From assembly GCA_023441845.1 (NCBI GenBank), contig JAEZNF010000331.1, positions 1-5,199 of the forward strand: a stretch of DNA of 5,199 nucleotides, read 5' to 3'. Positions 1 to 5,199 of this stretch are shown here, one piece after another. The notes under the pieces are model-generated. The model ran no database searches. It was not told the DNA's origin and saw nothing but the letters and a program-made list of their open reading frames with translations. The stretch's first letter is position 1. Each line of letters begins with the position of its first letter. The position numbers were made by a program, and so were the translations under genes. The stretch comes from Bacillota bacterium. GTDB lineage: Bacteria > Bacillota > Clostridia > Acetivibrionales > DSM-2933.

Positions 1-12
1 ATTATACGCACA

Positions 13-58
13 TTAAAAAGAGGCTATAACCGCACAACTAAGCGGTTTGTTGCCTCTT
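13..58 (-). terminator. Strong intrinsic terminator, leftward
   Basis: Read on the minus strand, an outer 7-bp stem (18-24 with 52-58, AAGAGGC/GCCTCTT) encloses an inner 6-bp stem (28-33 with 42-47, AACCGC/GCGGTT). They are separated by a small internal loop, and the terminal loop is 8 nt. The stem is followed on the minus strand by a TTTTT run (15-19). In the plus direction the tail is only aatttctttt, so leftward use is favoured, although it may also stop rightward transcripts from a gene left of the window. It would end the candidate small RNA, or read-through from the large peptidase gene. Confidence 0.8.
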
Positions 59-192
59 AATTTCTTTTCAACTGTCGAAAATGAGATTATATCATAATAT
101 TGTTGGAGCATGAGTTGCAACAAAAAATTGTATATTTTTATAACAGAGTGATTTGTAGAAATAAATTTTAGATTTCAGGTTAAAGCTAGGTT
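13..192 (-). ncRNA. Candidate small non-coding RNA of about 180 nt
   Basis: This stretch lies between a near-consensus leftward promoter (199-227) and a strong leftward terminator (13-58), with no protein gene between them, as expected for an independent small RNA. The 5' end is inferred from promoter spacing. The interior is A/U-rich and shows only weak local pairing, such as UUGUUG with CAACAA around 97-122. It does not visibly match 6S RNA, SRP RNA, RNase P RNA, tmRNA or a riboswitch I know. A 32-codon ORF (111 down to 13, starting MLQQYYD) exists within it. That ORF has no Shine-Dalgarno sequence and runs through the terminator stem, so I do not call it coding. The region could instead be just the 3' tail of the peptidase transcript. 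Confidence 0.35.
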
Positions 193-198
193 ATACAA

Positions 199-227
199 AA
201 TATAATATTTGCCCGGGACAGGGTCAA
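199..227 (-). promoter_or_regulatory. Leftward sigma-A-type promoter with A/T-rich upstream element
   Basis: On the minus strand there is a -35 box TTGACC (222-227), a 17-bp spacer and a -10 box TATATT (199-204), each with five of six consensus bases. Immediately upstream, about 231-265, A and T tracts resemble the UP element of stable-RNA promoters. Transcription would start near 192 and run into the 13-58 terminator. The G+C-rich spacer (CCCGGG around 212-217) contrasts with the A/T-rich surroundings. This is prediction from sequence only. Confidence 0.5.
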
Positions 228-230
228 GAA

Positions 231-247
231 CGCTTAAGAAAAATTTT
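231..247 (+). repeat. 17-bp inverted repeat, left copy
   Basis: The 17-mer CGCTTAAGAAAAATTTT occurs here on the plus strand and again exactly, in inverted orientation, at 3911-3927. Seen from its own promoter, each copy lies just upstream of the -35 box of a minus-strand stable-RNA-like promoter. The copies read in opposite directions relative to those promoters. Parts of the match are simple A/T tracts, so chance or a shared upstream-element composition is possible. Confidence 0.5.
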
Positions 248-304
248 ATTTAATTATTTCAATAAGGTATCTGATGTTTTTGTTTGTTTTTTGTTGCAAA
301 TTTT

Positions 305-335
305 AAGAGGACGATCGTAGCATGATCGTCCTCTT
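305..335. terminator. 12-bp hairpin, probable terminator of the peptidase gene
   Basis: A perfect 12-bp stem (305-316 with 324-335, AAGAGGACGATC/GATCGTCCTCTT) with a 7-nt loop lies 37 bases beyond the stop codon of the minus-strand peptidase gene. That is the natural place for its terminator. The minus-strand tail, however, is TTAAAATTTG, a poor U-tract. The plus-strand tail tttgttgttttt is better. It may act in both directions, or mainly stabilise the mRNA 3' end, leaving the terminator at 13-58 as a backstop. Confidence 0.65.
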
Positions 336-372
336 TGTTGTTTTTATGTATGCCATATACACTGTGTAGCCT

Positions 373-3300
373 TTATGGGTTAATACCCCATACTTTACTG
401 CCTGAAATGTAAGCAGGGGTCTTGGACCATAATACCCATGAACTGGATGAAGCATTAAATGAGAAATCATTTGTTTGATTATATTGAGTCCAGTTAGACT
501 TTGACATCCTAGAATTAATCTGAACATAGTTCCCTGATGAGAGTATGCCTGCATCACTTGTAAATCCTATTTCAAGGTAATAATCGGCATTGGAAACAGG
601 AGTAGCAAGTTTGATAAAATTGCCGGTTATCTTTGTGGAACTGATATTGGAATAGTCACACCAGAAGTTTTGGTTCGTTTCTCCATCTATCGTATAGTAA
701 TACCTTATTTTGAGGTCAGGTAAGTTAACAGGTGAAGAACCTGTATTGGTAACTTTGAAACTCATACTGATGTTGTCTGTCTGGTTTGAAGTATTCCCAT
801 TAAAAAACTCAACATTGACGTTACTTGATGCTATCGGTGTAGGAGTTGCTGTTTGTGTCGGTGTAGGCGTTGTTGTTTGAGTTGGTGTTTGTGTCGGTGT
901 AGGCGTTGTTGTTTGTGTTGATGTAGGAGTAGGTACCGGTACATTACCTATGGAAAAACTTGCTACAAGTGTTGACAGATCCCCATCAGTACGTCCGCCT
1001 AACAAATATATTTGACTATCAAGTGTTGTCAGATAGTAATCATAGATATTATATATCATTGAGCTTTCTGCTTGAGTCCATGTATTATTTGTCGGATTAT
1101 ATTCTTCTACCGATCCGGTATAACTATAGTTCTGTGTAGTACCTCCGAAAGTATATATTTTTCCGTTTATGACTTCCGATTTGAAATTTGATTTAACAAT
1201 GGGCATATTTGATCCGGTACTCCATGTACCTGCAACAGGATCAAAAACATACACGGTATTTTTGGGTACATAATTGTTCTGATCGGTTCCGCCAAGAACA
1301 TAGATCTTGTTATTAACCGATGATATTCCCGCATCTGCTAACCTGTAAGGAATATTAGCCTTGGTTGTCATTATTCCTGTTGCAGGGTCATATTCCTTTA
1401 TCATGTCATACTCGGGTGACCCGCCGATTATATATATTTTATTATTTGCGGTAACCAATGTTGTATAACTTCTGTAAGGAACAGTAGATTTCGCAATCCA
1501 TGAATCACTTACCGGATTATACTCAAAAAGTGTGCTGTTTGTAAAATCCGATGATCCCAAAACATATATTTTACCATTGAAAGTTACAGCGCCTGTAAAA
1601 TAGTAAGAGGGGTACGCATTTCCCTTTGAGGACCAGATACCTGTCTGAGGGTTGTACGCCATTACTGAATTGGTTTGATCATTGTTTCCGAATACATATA
1701 AGTTGCCGTTTATACCTGCACAAGCCAAACTGGCTCTATCTTGAGGCAAAGAACTATGAATTGTCCAGTCGGCCGGGGTAGGAACAGCACGGGTACTGAG
1801 TATTTTATTTACAATGCCCACACCGTCACAACTTTGTGGATACTGGGAAGTTGAATTCAATTCTATTCCTCTTACATTATCAATAATTTTGAAGTTCTTT
1901 AAGATAGCCGGATTTCCATTGGCGAATGAATCCCTTACGCTTAGATAAAAGTAACCGTCAGTGTTAGAGTAATTAGCCGAATAGATATCGGTAAAATCCA
2001 GGGCAAAGGTTCCGTCACAAGGCGTTGTTGTTCCGTTAAATGCATAATTTCCACCTGTATTGTCCCCTAAAGCACATGGTCTCCAAATTAATGCCGGATT
2101 TGTATCTTTACTATTTGAGTATCCGAGGTAGGTGCTTATTTCATCTCTATAAGCGTGATTAAGAGTAAATTCTGCAATAAACTTAGGATTGTATGACTGT
2201 TTGACAGTTATCCAGTATGCAGTAGTAAATATAGGTGATCTAAGCACTCCGGCCGGTGCGCCGCTTACGGCTGATACTGTGTTTAATGCGTCATAGCATA
2301 CCCACATATATCCGTTATTACCATAACTGGTTCCCCATGAGTTGGCAATTTTGAATGCGCCTTTTTCACCGCTGTCTACCTGGTTGTTGTTATTTATATC
2401 TACCCAAATATTATCGTTATAGCCTACCACTGTCATAGCATGCGATCCATTGCTGCCATCCATCATGCTGCAGGCTTTCTGCCCCACGAATTGGTTATCG
2501 CCGGTTGTAGCAGGATCGTCTTTCACTACTTTTTCATTCCAGGAATTTATATAGGTTGGAATTGTAAGAACGTATCCATCGGTCAGAAGTGTTTTAATAT
2601 CATTTAAATCACTGTCCTGCGGGCTTGTAACAGGTGTATTGGTACTGTTGTTTATGCTAATGTAGCCCGATTTATCAACTTTATATTTCATGGCATTTTT
2701 ATAAATAGATGACTGAGTTGGCCATTGGAGATAGTTTATAGGGTTTGTATTATCTCCATTGTACGGGAAATCGCTCCACAAAGCAGCTCCGTTTAGGCTT
2801 AAGACTCTGTATGCGTTACTAAAGCTCGAACCGCTATCCGAACCACCGTTTATAAAGTTATAGGTCCATTTTGGTGAAAACTTATTACTGTCATTTGTAT
2901 TATCTTTTGTATTCCACCCGTAAGATTTAGCTACGGTATATGTCATCTGATAATATGTAGTAGCGAAGCTCGTACATGAACCGATACCGGCCTGGCTTCT
3001 GATTGGAGGAAATGCGGGTAATTCACTGTTATCAACTGAACTCACAAGTGTGGCGGCTGCCGTGCTGTATGAAGAACTTGCTGAAATACCGCCATTACCT
3101 TCAGCCATAATGGAATTAGAAACACTACCACTCACTTCGCTGCCTTCTTTTACTATAAGGTCACTGCTTAGTTTATCCAACTTTTTAAGTTTTCTTTCTT
3201 TGTTAATACGCTCAAGTCCTAATTCGTTGAGTTTAACATTTTCGGTTTTTATCATGTTTTCATTAATCCATTTGAGTCCTTCCGCAGTAGGTTCTTTTAG

Positions 3301-3450
3301 ACCGGTTGAATTGGAATAACTGTTGTAATCATATTTCCCATTGTCTGTGTTACTCTCTGCTGCAAAATTCGACGGTATTTGTGTAAATACCAGCGTAAGT
3401 GCCATTAACAGGCATGTAAGAAACCTGCTTGTTCTGCTTCTTCTTTTCAT
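373..3450 (-). CDS. Secreted papain-like cysteine peptidase with Kelch propeller and CBM3
   Basis: This 1025-residue exported protein probably cleaves peptide bonds outside the cell while bound to cellulose. A signal peptide (KRRSR, hydrophobic 10-25, cleavage near A30/A31) precedes a charged, helical propeptide-like region (about 50-115) lacking a clear ERFNIN motif. The family C1 peptidase spans about 145-390, with oxyanion Gln153, catalytic Cys159 (GSCTSFA), His337 (SHAMTVVGY) and Asn370 (NSWG). Residues 405-525 look like a beta-rich P-domain or lectin-like module (HAYRDE, YLSVRDSF). Six Kelch blades (560-835) show Y-x-x-GG cores at 673, 717, 766 and 815, degenerate ones at 585 and 629, and Trp at 606, 651, 743 and 791. 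W562 probably closes the last blade. A Pro/Thr linker (838-873) leads to CBM3 (876-1025) with FWCDY at 929-933, R981 and W987. There is no dockerin, SLH domain or sortase motif. The start is fixed by AAAAGGAGGA 8 bases upstream and an in-frame TAA just before it. The domains are clear; substrate and partner are unknown. Confidence 0.93.
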   Translation of the reverse strand: MKRRSRTSRFLTCLLMALTLVFTQIPSNFAAESNTDNGKYDYNSYSNSTGLKEPTAEGLKWINENMIKTENVKLNELGLERINKERKLKKLDKLSSDLIVKEGSEVSGSVSNSIMAEGNGGISASSSYSTAAATLVSSVDNSELPAFPPIRSQAGIGSCTSFATTYYQMTYTVAKSYGWNTKDNTNDSNKFSPKWTYNFINGGSDSGSSFSNAYRVLSLNGAALWSDFPYNGDNTNPINYLQWPTQSSIYKNAMKYKVDKSGYISINNSTNTPVTSPQDSDLNDIKTLLTDGYVLTIPTYINSWNEKVVKDDPATTGDNQFVGQKACSMMDGSNGSHAMTVVGYNDNIWVDINNNNQVDSGEKGAFKIANSWGTSYGNNGYMWVCYDALNTVSAVSGAPAGVLRSPIFTTAYWITVKQSYNPKFIAEFTLNHAYRDEISTYLGYSNSKDTNPALIWRPCALGDNTGGNYAFNGTTTPCDGTFALDFTDIYSANYSNTDGYFYLSVRDSFANGNPAILKNFKIIDNVRGIELNSTSQYPQSCDGVGIVNKILSTRAVPTPADWTIHSSLPQDRASLACAGINGNLYVFGNNDQTNSVMAYNPQTGIWSSKGNAYPSYYFTGAVTFNGKIYVLGSSDFTNSTLFEYNPVSDSWIAKSTVPYRSYTTLVTANNKIYIIGGSPEYDMIKEYDPATGIMTTKANIPYRLADAGISSVNNKIYVLGGTDQNNYVPKNTVYVFDPVAGTWSTGSNMPIVKSNFKSEVINGKIYTFGGTTQNYSYTGSVEEYNPTNNTWTQAESSMIYNIYDYYLTTLDSQIYLLGGRTDGDLSTLVASFSIGNVPVPTPTSTQTTTPTPTQTPTQTTTPTPTQTATPTPIASSNVNVEFFNGNTSNQTDNISMSFKVTNTGSSPVNLPDLKIRYYYTIDGETNQNFWCDYSNISSTKITGNFIKLATPVSNADYYLEIGFTSDAGILSSGNYVQINSRMSKSNWTQYNQTNDFSFNASSSSWVLWSKTPAYISGSKVWGINP
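850..915 (-). repeat. 36-bp tandem repeat coding for the Pro/Thr linker
   Basis: A 30-bp sequence at 850-879 recurs exactly at 886-915, giving a 36-bp period, with further degenerate GTxGGxGT units on both sides from about 832 to 939. It encodes a 12-residue linker unit, QTTTPTPTQTPT followed by QTTTPTPTQTAT. The near-identity at DNA level points to recent duplication, so linker length may vary between strains by slippage in whole 12-residue steps without a frameshift. Such linkers are often O-glycosylated in clostridial cellulases; that is family knowledge and is not visible here. Confidence 0.85.
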
Positions 3451-3503
3451 AACTTATGTCCTCCTTTTAGTAAGTTTAATGGTTTGTACAATTAATACCA
3501 TAC

Positions 3504-3531
3504 ATTGTTTTTGGAGAACATAATATGTCAA
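3504..3531 (-). promoter_or_regulatory. Possible promoter of the peptidase gene (proximal)
   Basis: On the minus strand a perfect TTGACA (3526-3531) is followed after 16 bp by AACAAT (3504-3509), which matches four of six bases of the -10 consensus. Transcription would begin about 45-50 bases before the ATG. The -35 box is convincing but the -10 is weak, so the gene may need an activator or use another sigma factor. Confidence 0.35.
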
Positions 3532-3617
3532 ACATATACAAAAAAACGGATTCATTCTAAGGCTTTTTTATTTATTTGGTATAGAGGGGAGCATCTGCGT
3601 AACCAGGTAAAAGCAGG

Positions 3618-3646
3618 AGAATAGATACAGAAAAACTATATATCAA
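3618..3646 (-). promoter_or_regulatory. Possible promoter of the peptidase gene (distal)
   Basis: On the minus strand TTGATA (3641-3646), a 17-bp spacer and TATTCT (3618-3623) form an alternative sigma-A-type promoter. It would give a leader of about 160 nt. I see no riboswitch or attenuator in that leader. It is weaker evidence than the proximal candidate, and A/T-rich DNA produces such matches by chance. Confidence 0.2.
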
Positions 3647-3689
3647 ATAATGTAGTTACAATAGAAAATACATGTAGATCTGTTATAGA

Positions 3690-3708
3690 GTCCCCACAAT
3701 TGTCCCCA
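3690..3708. repeat. Spaced GTCCCCA pair around an ACAATTGT palindrome
   Basis: GTCCCCA occurs at 3690-3696 and 3702-3708, exactly 12 bp apart, overlapping the 8-bp palindrome ACAATTGT (3696-3703). It is a small G+C-rich island in A/T-rich DNA, between the tRNA terminator and the peptidase gene's promoter region. It could be a protein-binding site or a scrap of former coding DNA; read on the minus strand it gives WGQLWGL. No function can be assigned. Confidence 0.4.
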
Positions 3709-3713
3709 AATAC

Positions 3714-3746
3714 GAAAACAGCCTCCAAGATTAAAATCTTGAAGGC
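3714..3746 (-). terminator. Intrinsic terminator of the tRNA-Lys gene
   Basis: On the minus strand GCCTTCAAGATT pairs with AATCTTGGAGGC (3721-3746), a stem of up to 12 bp with one G-T pair and a very short loop. The tail is TGTTTTCG (about 3713-3720). It begins 12 bases after the encoded CCA end of the tRNA, as expected for a single-gene tRNA unit. Confidence 0.75.
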
Positions 3747-3758
3747 CTTCATTTTCTT

Positions 3759-3834
3759 TGGTGCGCCATCAGGGATTCGAACCCGGGACACCCTGATTAA
3801 GAGTCAGGTGCTCTACCAACTGAGCTAATGGCGC
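3759..3834 (-). tRNA. tRNA-Lys, anticodon CUU, with encoded CCA
   Basis: The minus strand folds into a full cloverleaf. The acceptor stem is GCGCCAT/ATGGCGC, the D arm carries AGTTGGTAGA, and the anticodon stem is CCTGA/TCAGG with loop CTCTTAA. The T arm contains GTTCGAATC, the discriminator is A, and the 3' CCA is genomically encoded (3759-3761). The anticodon CTT (3799-3801) reads the AAG lysine codon. It stands alone with its own promoter and terminator. The 3' end is intact, with no obvious duplicated attachment site in the window. Confidence 0.97.
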
Positions 3835-3860
3835 GTGTTGTATCTCGTTGGCACTCATTT

Positions 3861-3889
3861 AATATAGCAGAAACCTAAAACTAAATCAA
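3861..3889 (-). promoter_or_regulatory. Promoter of tRNA-Lys with UP-like element
   Basis: On the minus strand TTGATT (3884-3889), a 17-bp spacer and TATATT (3861-3866) place the start near 3854, about 20 bases before the mature tRNA 5' end. Directly upstream, 3892-3925 is almost wholly A and T in phased tracts, typical of an UP element that boosts stable-RNA transcription. I saw no stringent-type GC-rich discriminator of note. Confidence 0.75.
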
Positions 3890-3910
3890 GAGTTTTTTAA
3901 AAAAATTTTA

Positions 3911-3927
3911 AAAATTTTTCTTAAGCG
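3911..3927 (-). repeat. 17-bp inverted repeat, right copy
   Basis: This is the exact reverse complement of 231-247 and lies at the upstream edge of the tRNA promoter's A/T-rich element. The two copies bracket the peptidase gene and the tRNA unit over about 3.7 kb. There is no target-site duplication or transposase to suggest a mobile element. Confidence 0.5.
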
Positions 3928-3971
3928 CAAAAGAATAAACATTTTAAGCTTTTTGTTTCCCTGAAATGTTA

Positions 3972-4000
3972 TTGTTAAGTACCTCTTGATTTGATATTAT
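3972..4000 (+). promoter_or_regulatory. Extended -10 promoter of the membrane-protein gene
   Basis: TTGTTA (3972-3977), a 17-bp spacer and TATTAT (3995-4000) preceded by TGA (3992-3994) make an extended -10 promoter. Transcription would start near 4007, leaving a leader of about 58 nt before the ATG. A nearby TTGACA (4034-4039) and TATAAT (4043-4048) look like consensus boxes but are only 3 bp apart, so they cannot work together. Confidence 0.5.
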
Positions 4001-4064
4001 GAAGTAGAGTCTGCATTTCTGGATTTTTACCGGTTGACAAAATATAATTCTATGGGAGGATTCG

Positions 4065-5199
4065 ATGGAAGAGAGGCTTACACCCCCTTTTTTAAAAAGC
4101 AATTTTGAAAAGCTTTTTTTGATTATTATGCTTCTTGCGCCGTGCCTTTTATTATATAACTTTACTCTCCAAAACGATACCTATTGGCTTACATGTATTG
4201 GTGAGCACATTGTAAAAAACGGTTTTCCGACGGTTGATCCTCTTACCTTTCACGAGGGACTCAATTTTACGGCCCAGCAGTGGCTTACTGCTGTTATATT
4301 TTATCTTTTGTACAGCAAGTTTGGGTTTATGGCACTTTACATTTTAAATATTGCGTGTTACTTTTTATTGGCAATAGTTCTATTCAAGCTTTGTATGAAC
4401 TTAAGCAGGAATAATCTTATAATATCCCTTGCAATAGCGGTGTTTACGTCTATTGTGCTGAGCTTTTATATTGTGCCAAGGCCGCAGACCTTTTCCTTGT
4501 TTATTTTTATTCTTGAGATATACTTTTTGGAAAGGTTCATAGAGACCGATAAGCCTTTATATCTTGCGGCGTTACCGGTATTGTCCGTGCTTTTGGTGAA
4601 CCTGCATTCTGCGATGTGGCTGTTTTTCTTTGTTTTATATGTTCCTTATCTGATTGACGGGCTTAAGCTGGATTTGTGGATAACAAAGACTCACGGCTAC
4701 AGGCTGGTACCGGTGCTGTCGGCATTTATAGCATCCTTAGCTGTGGGTTTTATTAATCCGTACGGAATAAAAAACATGCTGTATGTCATGTATTCTTATG
4801 GCAACAGCAGGGTCAATGCAGTTGTTAATGAAATGGCATCTCCCGATTTTAAAGAATGGTTTGGAATTACGGTTTTTCTGCTGATACTGTTTGTTGTCCT
4901 TGTACACATTATTATAAAGGGGCACAGCAGGCTAAGATACTCGCTTATTACTATCGGAACGCTTTATATGGGATTGTCTTCAGTAAGGAGCCTTGCACTG
5001 TTTATCGGGTGTGCAATTCCGTTTTTGGCATACTGGCTGAAGGATGTTAAATTGCCAGAACTGGACTTTTCAAAAGGAAAAAAGTTCATAAGATACATTC
5101 TTATTGCATCGATTCTGGTATTGCTTATTATTGCCATGAGCCTGAAGAAGTACGATTTCAGCGAATCAATGAACGATTTCAGGCCAATAGGCGCTGTTG
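4065..5199 (+). CDS. Polytopic membrane protein, GT-C glycosyltransferase-like (3' partial)
   Basis: The reading frame is open from the ATG at 4065 to the window edge, giving 378 residues with no stop. GGGAGGA (4054-4060) ends 4 bases before the ATG, a short but acceptable spacing. I estimate about 11-12 hydrophobic segments, near residues 16-32, 76-110 (two), 117-135, 141-158, 165-198 (two), 213-230, 264-284, 291-324 (two) and 341-359. The first loop carries NDTYW (37-41) and GFPTVDPLTF (53-62), which resembles the acidic first loop of GT-C-fold enzymes that use lipid-linked sugars. RPQTFS (139-144), NLHSAMW (179-185), NPYG (231-234) and the VRSLALF region (307-313) match the pattern I know from large GT-C-like bacterial membrane proteins. 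Substrate, acceptor and catalysis are unproven. The missing C-terminus may hold a further soluble domain. It has its own promoter, divergent from the tRNA. Confidence 0.85.
   Translation, partial: MEERLTPPFLKSNFEKLFLIIMLLAPCLLLYNFTLQNDTYWLTCIGEHIVKNGFPTVDPLTFHEGLNFTAQQWLTAVIFYLLYSKFGFMALYILNIACYFLLAIVLFKLCMNLSRNNLIISLAIAVFTSIVLSFYIVPRPQTFSLFIFILEIYFLERFIETDKPLYLAALPVLSVLLVNLHSAMWLFFFVLYVPYLIDGLKLDLWITKTHGYRLVPVLSAFIASLAVGFINPYGIKNMLYVMYSYGNSRVNAVVNEMASPDFKEWFGITVFLLILFVVLVHIIIKGHSRLRYSLITIGTLYMGLSSVRSLALFIGCAIPFLAYWLKDVKLPELDFSKGKKFIRYILIASILVLLIIAMSLKKYDFSESMNDFRPIGAV

Noticed and set aside
303..557. 84-codon minus-strand ORF overlapping the 3' end of the peptidase gene
   Set aside because: It lies in another frame over the CBM3 coding sequence and the hairpin, and has no family resemblance or ribosome site.
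832..939. CRISPR-like repeat
   Set aside because: The 36-bp periodicity lies inside a coding frame and encodes a Pro/Thr linker, with only two near-exact units and no unique spacers.
3397..3450. Lipoprotein signal at Cys13 of the peptidase
   Set aside because: The residues before Cys13 (F-L-T) do not fit a lipobox and the Cys is before, not after, the hydrophobic core; ordinary signal peptidase I cleavage near 30-31 fits better.
3050..3523. Two plus-strand ORFs opposite the N-terminal part of the peptidase gene
   Set aside because: They are antisense shadows of the clearly coding minus-strand frame; their Leu/Ser-rich composition is what antisense of this region gives.
3541..3575. A-run and T-run around 3540-3570 as a terminator
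   Set aside because: The sequence between them does not pair into a stem on either strand.
4034..4048. TTGACA and TATAAT just before the membrane-protein gene
   Set aside because: They are only 3 bp apart, so they cannot form one promoter, and a start from that -10 would fall at the ribosome site.
4737..5050. Short ORFs on both strands inside the membrane-protein gene
   Set aside because: They overlap a continuous hydrophobic frame with a good start and family motifs, and have no support of their own.

Overview
The window reads as a low-GC, Gram-positive, cellulolytic clostridial chromosome of the Acetivibrio/Ruminiclostridium kind. The reasons are A+T-rich intergenic DNA, strong AGGAGG-type ribosome sites, A/T tracts upstream of stable-RNA promoters, and a secreted protein ending in a family 3 cellulose-binding module (CBM3) after a Pro/Thr linker. 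The genus is an inference.

Layout, left to right. Positions 1-372 hold no convincing protein gene. They hold a strong leftward intrinsic terminator (13-58), a strong-looking leftward promoter (199-227), and between them about 180 nt that could be a small non-coding RNA. A second 12-bp hairpin (305-335) lies just past the stop codon of the large gene. Positions 373-3450 (minus strand) are the main gene: a 1025-residue secreted protein with a signal peptide, propeptide-like region, papain-like cysteine peptidase with Gln/Cys/His/Asn all present, a beta-rich P-domain-like module, a six-bladed Kelch propeller, a Pro/Thr linker and a C-terminal CBM3. Positions 3451-3713 hold its ribosome site, two weak promoter candidates and a short spaced repeat. 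Positions 3714-3927 (minus) are a complete tRNA-Lys(CUU) unit with A/T-rich upstream element, promoter, tRNA with encoded CCA, and terminator. Positions 3928-4064 carry a rightward extended -10 promoter. From 4065 to the right edge runs the first 378 residues of a polytopic membrane protein resembling GT-C-fold glycosyltransferase-like proteins; its stop codon lies outside the window.

The three genes are separate transcription units and nothing shows that they work together. The large protein is probably exported and held on cellulose, or on cellulose-bound material, by its CBM3, where it may process or degrade protein. The Kelch and P-like modules probably supply binding surfaces. The most unusual item is this peptidase-Kelch-CBM3 architecture; the second is the possible small RNA at the left end. 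I saw no CRISPR array, insertion sequence, phage gene or defence system.
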